This document shows, one piece after another, positions 5,150 through 11,223 of a stretch of 15,991 nt of DNA (its first letter is position 1; each line of letters begins with the position of its first letter). The translations under genes and the position numbers were made by a program. The DNA lies in the NCBI GenBank assembly GCA_043809645.1, contig JBDROX010000009.1:1-15991 (forward strand), in the 5' to 3' direction. This DNA comes from JBDROX01 sp043809645 (GTDB lineage Bacteria > Patescibacteriota > Patescibacteriia > Magasanikbacterales > UBA922). A model generated the notes under the pieces. It ran no database searches, was not told where the DNA came from, and saw only the letters and a list, made by a program, of their open reading frames with translations.

Positions 5150-6490
5150 ATGCATTTTAAGCTAAAAAAACCTGATCTTTCAGGTATAAAGCCAAACAAC
5201 ATATCAAAAATATTTAATGCTAAAAATAATGCTAAAATTTTTGAATTTGTAAAAAAATTCCTAGAGTCTGAGTATGTTTACTGGGACAAGATGAGACATA
5301 AAGAACCATCCCCCAGCGGAATATCAAAAGAAGATCTTTGGGATGTTATCAAAATCTTCCGCCAATTAAAAAGTATAAAATCAGTAATACTAGATAAAGA
5401 CCAAAATAACTTTTCTTGGTTAAAATTAGATTATTTCGAAGAATTTTTTCATGAACTCGATATGAGTACAGGAGGTGAACTTTTCGTTGAAAAAGTAGGC
5501 GTTAACAAGGCAAACAAGCAGAAATTAATAACTCGTGGAATAATGGAGGAGGCAATCGCATCATCACAGTTAGAAGGTGCGGCAACAAGTAGAAAGGCGG
5601 CAAAAAAATTATTGAGAGAAGGCAGAAAACCAAAAAATGAATCAGAACAAATGATTGTAAACAGCTATACTTCAATGAAAGCAGTAGAAGAAGATTACAA
5701 AAATAGAGAGATGAGCATGGATCTCATCTTGGAGCTACATAGTCTAATCACAAAAGATACACTAGACTCAGATGGACAAGTTCCAAGGATAAGAAAAAAA
5801 GGCGACCCTATCTGTGTGAGCGATCGCTCAACAGGGGTAATATACCACGAAGGACCTAATGTTAATTTTGTACACAAAGAATTACAGAAGCTTGTAAAAT
5901 TTGCCAATGGCGAAACTGGCAACCAAACATTTATACACCCAATCATAAAGGCAATAATGATCCATTTCTGGATTGGCTATTTACACCCATTCACCGATGG
6001 AAATGGAAGGCTTGCTAGATTACTTTTCTACTGGTATCTCATTCGAGAAAGATACTGGGCATTTGTGTATCTACCAATATCCAAAGTTATTAAACTTTCG
6101 CCAAAGCAATACGCAATGGCATACGTTTATAGTGAACAAGATGATAACGACATGACATATTTTATTGACTATAATATAAAAAAGATTAAATTGGCTGTAG
6201 AAGAATTCAAGAAATACCTGAAGAAGCAATCAGAGGGAAATACACAGATGAAGAAAAAAAGTGAAACAGAATATGATCTAAACATGAGACAAGTACAGCT
6301 ACTCCAATACTTGCATGGTGACCCAGACGAAAGAACTACCTTAACAATTCATATGAATATAAACCAGGTAGCAAAAATGACGGCAAGCAAGGATCTAAAA
6401 GACTTGGTAAAAAAAGGCTTCTTATGCCCAAAAAAACAGGGTAGAAATGTATATTATTATGGAACAGATGAAATTGAAGATTTATTTTAA
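5150..6490 (+). CDS. Fic family protein with C-terminal winged helix
   Basis: A 446-residue Fic protein. The catalytic motif HPFTDGNGRLAR spans residues 279-290, with His279 as the base that transfers AMP (or another nucleotide moiety) to a protein hydroxyl. The inhibitory helix motif S/TxxxEG is present upstream as Ser138-Glu142-Gly143 (SSQLEG), so this is a class II Fic protein whose inhibitory helix is N-terminal in the same chain. The C-terminal part (about 375-446, MRQVQLLQYLHGDP to GRNVYYYGTDEIEDLF) looks like a winged helix, usual in this subfamily. DNA binding by that domain could give autoregulation at the iteron-flanked promoter just upstream, but this is inference. It is the only gene of cassette 5. 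No ribosome binding site is visible; the leader is about 24 bases. Confidence 0.92.
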   Translation: MHFKLKKPDLSGIKPNNISKIFNAKNNAKIFEFVKKFLESEYVYWDKMRHKEPSPSGISKEDLWDVIKIFRQLKSIKSVILDKDQNNFSWLKLDYFEEFFHELDMSTGGELFVEKVGVNKANKQKLITRGIMEEAIASSQLEGAATSRKAAKKLLREGRKPKNESEQMIVNSYTSMKAVEEDYKNREMSMDLILELHSLITKDTLDSDGQVPRIRKKGDPICVSDRSTGVIYHEGPNVNFVHKELQKLVKFANGETGNQTFIHPIIKAIMIHFWIGYLHPFTDGNGRLARLLFYWYLIRERYWAFVYLPISKVIKLSPKQYAMAYVYSEQDDNDMTYFIDYNIKKIKLAVEEFKKYLKKQSEGNTQMKKKSETEYDLNMRQVQLLQYLHGDPDERTTLTIHMNINQVAKMTASKDLKDLVKKGFLCPKKQGRNVYYYGTDEIEDLF

Positions 6491-6505
6491 TGTATTTAGA
6501 TCGTT

Positions 6506-6539
6506 GGGCATTCACCCCCTTAATTCCCCTCTGCCCGCC
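6506..6539. repeat. Second copy of the 34-bp motif (cassette 5)
   Basis: Agrees with 2291-2324 at 32 of 34 bases. Here only the inner arms TGGGCA and TGCCC remain complementary; the flanking GTTTTGGTGGC arm of the first copy is missing. The motif lies 15 bases after the Fic stop codon. The stretch 6491-6804 without a gene contains this motif, an AT-rich segment, a GC-rich patch near 6591-6607 and attC 6. Confidence 0.75.
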
Positions 6540-6627
6540 GCCCCAAATTGAATTGATTGAGAAAAAAACAAAATCGGATTATTTTTAGAGCATTCGCCTG
6601 CGGCCGAATAAAGGAGAACACGTACAT

Positions 6628-6748
6628 CATATAACAGCATATATCAGGTTCGGCCTCTCCCCGAGAGACCTCTCCCATATTTGTCACATCATTATATTTT
6701 TGATTTAATGGAATGTGCCAAACATCTGATATACGCGAACATTATATG
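6628..6748 (+). other. attC site 6 with altered crossover triplet
   Basis: R'' box CATATAAC (6628-6635), L stem GCATATATCAG (6637-6647) with CTGATATACGC (6726-6736), 10 of 11 pairs, and R' box ATTATATG (6741-6748), where the first base of the usual GTT is A. An inner stem TTTGTCACAT (6680-6689) with ATGTGCCAAA (6713-6722) has one mismatch. Length is 121 bp. The base change falls at the base 5' of the integron cut, so the site may be impaired. Confidence 0.8.
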
Positions 6749-7576
6749 AAATCGGCTTTGAATTTTAATTTGAAATAAGGGAATTTTCTTTTTACAATAA
6801 CACTATGAAGAAAAAAATAATTGGAGTATTAGGAGGTATGGGGCCTGAATCAACGGCTATTTTTTACCATGCTTTAATTCAGCAGTGTCAAAAACAGTAC
6901 GGCGCTCAATATGATGATGACTATCCAGAAATATTTATCTACAACCTTCCTATTCCTGATGTAGTCGAAGGACTAACTAAGCCCGAAGAAACGCTCACAA
7001 TGCTTATTAAAGGCGCTCAAAAGATTGAATCTATTGGCGTAGATGTTATGGTAATGCCCTGCAATACGGCACACTATTTTTATCCGGGCATGTCAAAATC
7101 AATTTCTATGCCTTTCATTTGTATATTTCTAGCAACTGCCAAAAAAATAAGATCAAAGGGCTATACAAAAGTCGGTTTTTTGGCAACGGAAACAACTATC
7201 AAATACAAAAGCTATGATAAGGATTTTGAAAAAAACGGCATAGAATTGATTTTGCCAGATCAAACTGATCAAGAAAAACTGACAAAAATAATCATGAATA
7301 TTCTTGCAGGGCGTAAACTAGAAACTGACAAGGAAGCATTAAAACAAATTATTGAGCGCCTTAATGCAAAAGGAGCAAAAGCCATTGTGCTCGCTTGTAC
7401 TGACTTACCAATTTTACTCAAACAAGAAGATGTAGATGTTGAAGTTTTTGACACTGTTGAAATTCTTGCAGAGACAACCGTCCAATACTCTATTGGCAAA
7501 ATAGGAAATGAAATATTGGAGTAATAAGAAAATTCCCTTTAAAATGTGATAAAATTCAAAGCCGACATCATATAAC
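6741..7576. repeat. Terminal inverted repeat of cassette 6
   Basis: CGGCTTTGAATTTTA (6753-6767) is an exact inverted copy of 7550-7564, and AGGGAATTTTCTT (6778-6790) of 7526-7538. The R boxes ATTATATG and CATATAAC pair outside the arms at 7 of 8 positions. The left arm ends 14 bases before the start codon, and the right arm begins 1 base after the stop codon. Confidence 0.88.
6805..7524 (+). CDS. Aspartate/glutamate racemase family protein
   Basis: A 239-residue cofactor-independent amino acid racemase. GVLGGMGPESTAIFYH near residues 7-22 is the family's phosphate/substrate loop. Cys86 in VMPCNTAHYFYP and Cys198 in VLACTDLPIL are the two catalytic cysteines that act as acid and base on opposite faces of the substrate. 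Both are present, so the enzyme should be active, on aspartate or glutamate; the GGMGPEST and PCNTAH forms favour the aspartate racemase side. D-amino acids serve in peptidoglycan, but the family is also frequent in mobile DNA. It is the only gene of cassette 6, between arms of a 15 + 13 bp inverted repeat. No ribosome binding site precedes the ATG at a useful distance. Confidence 0.92.
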   Translation: MKKKIIGVLGGMGPESTAIFYHALIQQCQKQYGAQYDDDYPEIFIYNLPIPDVVEGLTKPEETLTMLIKGAQKIESIGVDVMVMPCNTAHYFYPGMSKSISMPFICIFLATAKKIRSKGYTKVGFLATETTIKYKSYDKDFEKNGIELILPDQTDQEKLTKIIMNILAGRKLETDKEALKQIIERLNAKGAKAIVLACTDLPILLKQEDVDVEVFDTVEILAETTVQYSIGKIGNEILE

Positions 7577-7677
7577 AGCGTATATCTGGCTACACTTCGT
7601 TACGCCCATATTGCACGGGTGTAGCCTGTCGGCTATTATACACCCGCGCAACATCGGCTATGCCGGAACGTTAAGTG
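7569..7677 (+). other. attC site 7 (last of the array)
   Basis: R'' box CATATAAC (7569-7576) and R' box GTTAAGTG (7670-7677) frame a degenerate L stem (GCGTATATCTGG against CGGCTATGCCGG). An intact inner 8-bp stem is formed by CGGGTGTA (7616-7623) and TACACCCG (7639-7646). The interior CTTCGTTACGCCCATATTGC resembles attC 1 and 3. Length is 109 bp. No further site follows. Confidence 0.75.
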
Positions 7678-7694
7678 AAATAACTACCACCCAT

Positions 7695-8006
7695 ATGACC
7701 ACACTAGAATACCTCAGACAATTCCGCATTGCCGGATACGCAATGTTTGACTTCGCGCTCTCCTTTCTCGGCATATACCTTCTAGCGCCGCTATTGTCAA
7801 AACTCTTTCTATATATCCATCTCGATATCCCAAAATCGAGTTGGCTCTACTTCACACTCCCGATTGCGATCCTTGTTCACCTCTTGGTCGGAAATATTAC
7901 ACCAATGACTGCACAATTTTTCGATATGAAGAGCCATTATATATTGAAAATTGTTATTCTTGCACTCATAGTTCTCGGAGTTCGAGGTATTAGAATAGTA
8001 AAATAA
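7695..8006 (+). CDS. Small three-helix membrane protein
   Basis: A 103-residue protein starting at the ATG at 7695; an in-frame ATG at 7611 lies inside attC 7 and is not used. Three hydrophobic stretches at about residues 16-40 (AMFDFALSFLGIYLLAPLLSKLFLYI), 48-66 (WLYFTLPIAILVHLLVGNI) and 82-97 (YILKIVILALIVLGVRG) suggest an integral membrane protein. I cannot assign a function, though short proteins of this look are known in integron cassettes and in uncultured bacteria. It follows GTTAAGTGAAAT, the cassette-start consensus, yet has no attC behind it. It could therefore be a terminal cassette that lost its 3' end, or the first chromosomal gene. It converges on the next gene across a shared terminator. 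Confidence 0.75.
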   Translation: MTTLEYLRQFRIAGYAMFDFALSFLGIYLLAPLLSKLFLYIHLDIPKSSWLYFTLPIAILVHLLVGNITPMTAQFFDMKSHYILKIVILALIVLGVRGIRIVK

Positions 8007-8011
8007 TTCTA

Positions 8012-8049
8012 AAAAAGAAAAACACCGCACTCGCGATGTTTTTCTTTTT
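8012..8049. terminator. Bidirectional intrinsic terminator
   Basis: A long AT-rich stem, AAAAAGAAAAACA with TGTTTTTCTTTTT, is capped by CGC-ACTC-GCG. Runs of A and T at the two ends give U tracts in both directions. It sits between the convergent genes ending at 8006 and 8059. Confidence 0.8.
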
Positions 8050-8058
8050 CAACATATC

Positions 8059-8790
8059 TTACTTCGGTAGTTGATCGATGAGCTTCTTGAACTTAGTTGC
8101 GTCGAGGCTCGTATAATTACCGGCTTTGTATCCCTTCATCACATCCTGCTTCATACTGGCTCTGGCAATTCGAGAAAATCCCTGGCCAGTACTACTCGAC
8201 TTTGCTCTGTTACTCATGATACCAGCCAGATGTGTAATATCTCCATCGCTCAGATGGCCATAGGTTGCACTTTTCCTCGTTCGTAGCTTTTTTAGTTCTT
8301 TTGCAATCCCTGCCGCACTCTTCGCACCTGCCCCAGTCTTGAGACTCAGGTCACTAGTAACTTCTTTCTTCACATGTTTCATAGCTTCTGCACGTTTCTT
8401 CGCTCGGAGTCTCATTCCATAGGAATAGCGTGCATCATCCGCCTCTCCTGCTGACTGCGTATGTGCATACGACCTACGCTCATCACCAGGACGCCCTGCA
8501 GTTGTCAACGCACCACGACCGCGTCCTGTGGCACGCGCAATAGATGACGTAGCACTAACCCCCTGCGTAGAAGAAACTGATGATGCGCTGCTCGACCGCC
8601 CACTGCTCGATACAGATGGAGACTTGTGTGATGAACCGAATACATTGGCAATAGATGTAGTAGCATCATGCCGACGATCTCCCTGCCTATCGAGTGCTGG
8701 GCCAGACTGTTGCCAGCCACGTGTAATTCCATCGGACGGAGCTGTTGGCGCACTTGGTTTGCTGGAAAATAAAGGTAAATTTGGTATCAT
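8059..8790 (-). CDS. Ser/Ala-rich basic hypothetical protein
   Basis: A 243-residue protein that I do not recognise. I chose the ATG at 8790 because AGGTG lies just before it on the minus strand; the GTG at 8796 has no such site. Residues 1 to about 110 are low in complexity (Ser, Ala, Thr, Gly, Arg), including SSSGRSSSASSVSS, and probably disordered. The rest is rich in Lys and Arg with helical stretches (MRLRAKKRAEAMKHVKKEV, GIAKELKKLRTRKS) and ends in LDATKFKKLIDQLPK. The basic charge suggests nucleic acid or envelope polymer contact, but that is inference. It starts 14 bases after the miaA stop, so it belongs to the miaB-miaA transcript. Confidence 0.7.
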   Translation of the reverse strand: MIPNLPLFSSKPSAPTAPSDGITRGWQQSGPALDRQGDRRHDATTSIANVFGSSHKSPSVSSSGRSSSASSVSSTQGVSATSSIARATGRGRGALTTAGRPGDERRSYAHTQSAGEADDARYSYGMRLRAKKRAEAMKHVKKEVTSDLSLKTGAGAKSAAGIAKELKKLRTRKSATYGHLSDGDITHLAGIMSNRAKSSSTGQGFSRIARASMKQDVMKGYKAGNYTSLDATKFKKLIDQLPK

Positions 8791-8804
8791 ATACACCTAG
8801 CATA

Positions 8805-9743
8805 TCATGCCAAAAAGTCACGGACAAGTTTCTCTGCTTCCTCATAGTCCACACACCATTGTATTCTCTCGTCACGCCGGAACCAGGTACCCTGCCTTCT
8901 AGCATATTGTCGTGTATTCTTCTTTAATCTTTCTACTGCGATCTCGATCGGCTCCTCTTCTTCAAAATACTTTCGAAATTCCTGGTATCCAATCCCCTTC
9001 ATACTAGAGAGATCCCAATGATACTTCTTTCGAAGAAGAAATTTAATCTCATCTAGGAGCCCCTCCTCCATCATCTGATCGACACGAGTATCAATTCTGT
9101 CATAGAGTGTTTCTCTTGGCACATCAATACCAATCTGGAGAACATCAAAGAGCTGCTCACCCTTTTTCTTTTGTTCAGAAAATGGTATGCCGCTGATAAT
9201 TGTCACTTCGAGCGCTCGGATGAGCCGTCTCTTATTATTCACATCAATTGTTTCTGTGGCTTTTGGGTCGAGGGTCTGGAGAAGTTTCAAAAGTTGCTCT
9301 TTATTCTTTTCCTCAAGACTCCTCCTCATCTTCTTGTGCGGAGGAATCCTCGGAATATGGAAATTATCTATCACAGAAGAGAGATAGAGCCCTGTCCCAC
9401 CGACGAGCATTGGTATACGACCAGCCTTGTGTGCTATCTTCGCATACTTTATTGCCTTGTCACGGAATTCTGCAACAGTGAACGTCTTCCCTGGATTCAG
9501 GAAGTCAATGAGGTGGTGAATCACACCGTCAATCACATAACTTTTTCTCAGACTATTCCTCTTCCATTCTCCTGGCTCTTTGGCTGTACCAACATTCATA
9601 TATTTGAAAACCTGTCTCGAATCTGCAGAAACCACCTCTCCATTGAACTCTTTGGACAGCCTCAGACTCCAAGAAGTCTTTCCACAGGCAGTTGGCCCGA
9701 GGACTACGATCATCTTTGGTAATTTTTTTGTTTCATTTCTCAT
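8805..9743 (-). CDS. miaA: tRNA dimethylallyltransferase
   Basis: A 312-residue MiaA that transfers the dimethylallyl group to N6 of A37 in tRNAs reading codons that begin with U, giving i6A. The P-loop-like GPTACGKT spans residues 16-23. VSADSRQVFKYMNVGTAK (with the conserved Asp that contacts A37) and the GGTGLYLSS motif near residue 118 follow. The insertion domain that wraps the anticodon loop is present, and the C-terminal RQYARRQGTWFRRD is the family's usual end (RQ.ARRQ.TWFR). Length is normal. Its ATG overlaps the TGA of miaB (ATGA), indicating translational coupling and showing that TGA is a stop codon here. The product is the substrate of the upstream MiaB. Confidence 0.97.
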   Translation of the reverse strand: MRNETKKLPKMIVVLGPTACGKTSWSLRLSKEFNGEVVSADSRQVFKYMNVGTAKEPGEWKRNSLRKSYVIDGVIHHLIDFLNPGKTFTVAEFRDKAIKYAKIAHKAGRIPMLVGGTGLYLSSVIDNFHIPRIPPHKKMRRSLEEKNKEQLLKLLQTLDPKATETIDVNNKRRLIRALEVTIISGIPFSEQKKKGEQLFDVLQIGIDVPRETLYDRIDTRVDQMMEEGLLDEIKFLLRKKYHWDLSSMKGIGYQEFRKYFEEEEPIEIAVERLKKNTRQYARRQGTWFRRDERIQWCVDYEEAEKLVRDFLA

Positions 9744-11089
9744 ACTTCATCTTTCTTAGTTCCCCACAGAATCCACTCCACTGCTTTGTTAATTTTCACC
9801 TCGATAATTCTCCCGACGAGCGACTCATCTCCACCGAACTGCACACGCTTCATCTCCAATGAATTTCCTGCGCACATACCCTGATGATGGGTGCCGACAA
9901 GTACCGAAACAATTTTGCCAACATATTTCTGATTCTTCTCTAGCACGATTTCTTTCATCAGCTTCTGGAGCGTCTGCCACCTCTCTTTCTTTACTTCCTT
10001 TGGAACATCATCTGGAAACGCTTTGGCAGCGACCGTCCCGGTTCTTTCTGAATACTGCGCAGTATAGGAGATATCGAATGAGCATTCTTTATACAAATCG
10101 ATAGTGTCCTGGACATCTTTATTTGTTTCTCCGCAGAATCCAACGATGATATCTGTTCCAATAGAGATCTCTGGTCTTTTTTCCCTCATTTTTCTAATTG
10201 TTTCTATATAAAATTCTCTATCATGCCTCCTATTCATCTTTTTCAGCATTGCGTCACTTCCAGACTGTACTGGCAGATGAATGAAGTTCACCTGCTTTGG
10301 CAGTGTGAGAACGTCAAGAACTTCTTCATCCATATAGACTGGATGGGGCGCCGTCCAATGAATACGTTCAATACTATCGAACTGACCGATCTCCCAGAGG
10401 AGCTTTGCAAAATCATTCTTCTTATATGAATTTTTCTTAGAAAAATATTCTGGGTCTGGCGCAATGTAGTGATTCACAATCTGTCCGAGCAGCGTAACTT
10501 CTTTGTACCCTTTTTCTGCAAGTGTACTCATTTCTTCCAAAATACTCTTCAGTGACCGATTCCCCTCGAATCCCCTGGCAAACGGAACAACACAGTATGT
10601 GCAAAAGTGATTGCACCCAGTCTGAATAGTGAGAAAGGCCTGAAAAGTGCTGGCGTGTGATGGCCAGAGACCAAGATAGTCCGCACCAACATCTGCACTG
10701 CTGCGCAAATGTGGGTTGATCTCACACAGCCATTTTGGGAGATGGATCATGTCCTTCGTCGGGAAGAAGAGATCTACATCTTCGAGCTGTGCCTTGAATG
10801 TTCCGTCCTTATCCCTTCCTGGCATGCAGCCAGTTACACAAAGAATGAGGTCTGGATTATCCTTCTTTCTCTTTCCAATATTTCTGGAAAACCCAAAGAT
10901 TCTATCCTCTGCGCTCTTGCGCACAGAGCAGCTGTTCAGAATAATTACATCAGCCTCTTCCTCAGAAGCTGCTCGCACCAATCCCATGCTCTTGAGGAGC
11001 GTCTCCATACGCTCAGAGTCATTCTTATTCATCTGACACCCGAGTGTAGTGATATGGTACTGATATTCTTTTGTCTCTGACTCTATCAT
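9740..11089 (-). CDS. miaB: tRNA-2-methylthio-N6-dimethylallyladenosine synthase
   Basis: A 449-residue radical-SAM methylthiotransferase that converts i6A37 to ms2i6A37. The N-terminal MTTase domain has the auxiliary cluster cysteines in TTLGCQMNKNDSER (Cys18), LNSCSVRKSAEDR and VTGCMPG. The radical-SAM cluster motif CxxxCxxC is Cys159-Cys163-Cys166 (GCNHFCTYC), close to the Escherichia coli positions. A TRAM domain follows from about residue 385 (KYVGKIVSVLVG to KAVEWILWG). It is followed by miaA with a 4-base overlap, so substrate-maker and substrate-user are co-expressed. The message has a short leader in which CCCAC and GTGGG form a small hairpin that includes the AGGTGG ribosome binding candidate. 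Confidence 0.97.
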   Translation of the reverse strand: MIESETKEYQYHITTLGCQMNKNDSERMETLLKSMGLVRAASEEEADVIILNSCSVRKSAEDRIFGFSRNIGKRKKDNPDLILCVTGCMPGRDKDGTFKAQLEDVDLFFPTKDMIHLPKWLCEINPHLRSSADVGADYLGLWPSHASTFQAFLTIQTGCNHFCTYCVVPFARGFEGNRSLKSILEEMSTLAEKGYKEVTLLGQIVNHYIAPDPEYFSKKNSYKKNDFAKLLWEIGQFDSIERIHWTAPHPVYMDEEVLDVLTLPKQVNFIHLPVQSGSDAMLKKMNRRHDREFYIETIRKMREKRPEISIGTDIIVGFCGETNKDVQDTIDLYKECSFDISYTAQYSERTGTVAAKAFPDDVPKEVKKERWQTLQKLMKEIVLEKNQKYVGKIVSVLVGTHHQGMCAGNSLEMKRVQFGGDESLVGRIIEVKINKAVEWILWGTKKDEV

Positions 11090-11123
11090 AACAAAATAAT
11101 TCCCACCTTTCTAGTGGGCTCCA

Positions 11124-11152
11124 AGTATACATGGGCTATAAATATTGATCAA
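11124..11152 (-). promoter_or_regulatory. Promoter of the miaB-miaA operon
   Basis: On the minus strand TTGATC (11152-11147), a 17-base spacer and TATACT (11129-11124) lie about 35 bases before the miaB ATG. It is back to back with the promoter of the next gene, the two -35 boxes being about 14 bases apart. Confidence 0.7.
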
Positions 11153-11166
11153 GAGGTGGAAAGAAA

Positions 11167-11196
11167 TTGACCAAAAATAGCCAAAAATGCTATAAT
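11167..11196 (+). promoter_or_regulatory. Promoter of the 600-residue hypothetical gene
   Basis: TTGACC (11167-11172), an 18-base spacer and TATAAT (11191-11196), with TGC before the hexamer giving an extended -10. Transcription would start near 11203, 21 bases before the ATG. Confidence 0.75.
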
Positions 11197-11223
11197 TGAT
11201 CCATCAATTGTTAACTCCATTGT

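Larger units (their letters stand above)
4999..6635. repeat. Weak terminal inverted repeat of cassette 5
   Basis: GTGTTTTCTTCGTT (5014-5027) resembles the reverse complement of 6607-6621 (GTGTTCTCCTTTATT) with several mismatches. The R boxes, GTTAGGGG and CATATAAC, also do not match. This is the least conserved pair of cassette ends in the array. Confidence 0.4.
1..7677 (+). mobile_element. Integron-like gene cassette array (seven attC-like sites)
   Basis: Seven sites with the same architecture lie between short genes: an R'' box ending in AAC, one base, an L arm, an interior, the complementary L arm, then (G)AAC and an R' box GTTRYRYG plus AAAT. With the cut after the G of GTT, as known for integron integrases, the units are 1-287 (partial), 288-2523, 2524-3241, 3242-4209, 4210-4999, 5000-6741 and 6742-7670. 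Sites all point the same way, and one cassette carries its genes on the opposite strand. No integrase is present, so this is either the distal end of an integron whose intI lies left of the window or an attC cluster without integrase. The assignment rests on structure, not on a model search. Confidence 0.85.

Noticed and set aside
167..7677. CRISPR array or a family of repeated transposon ends
   Set aside because: Spacing is gene-sized, the palindrome arms differ at each site, and only the R boxes and some interior bases are shared. No transposase lies between the arms.
7611..7694. 28-residue N-terminal extension of the small membrane protein
   Set aside because: The upstream ATG lies in the interior of attC 7; the ATG at 7695 directly precedes the hydrophobic protein.
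9740..9743. Alternative genetic code with TGA read as glycine, known in some related lineages
   Set aside because: The ATGA overlap of miaB and miaA, and TGA ends at family-typical lengths in miaA and the histidine phosphatase, fit TGA as a stop.
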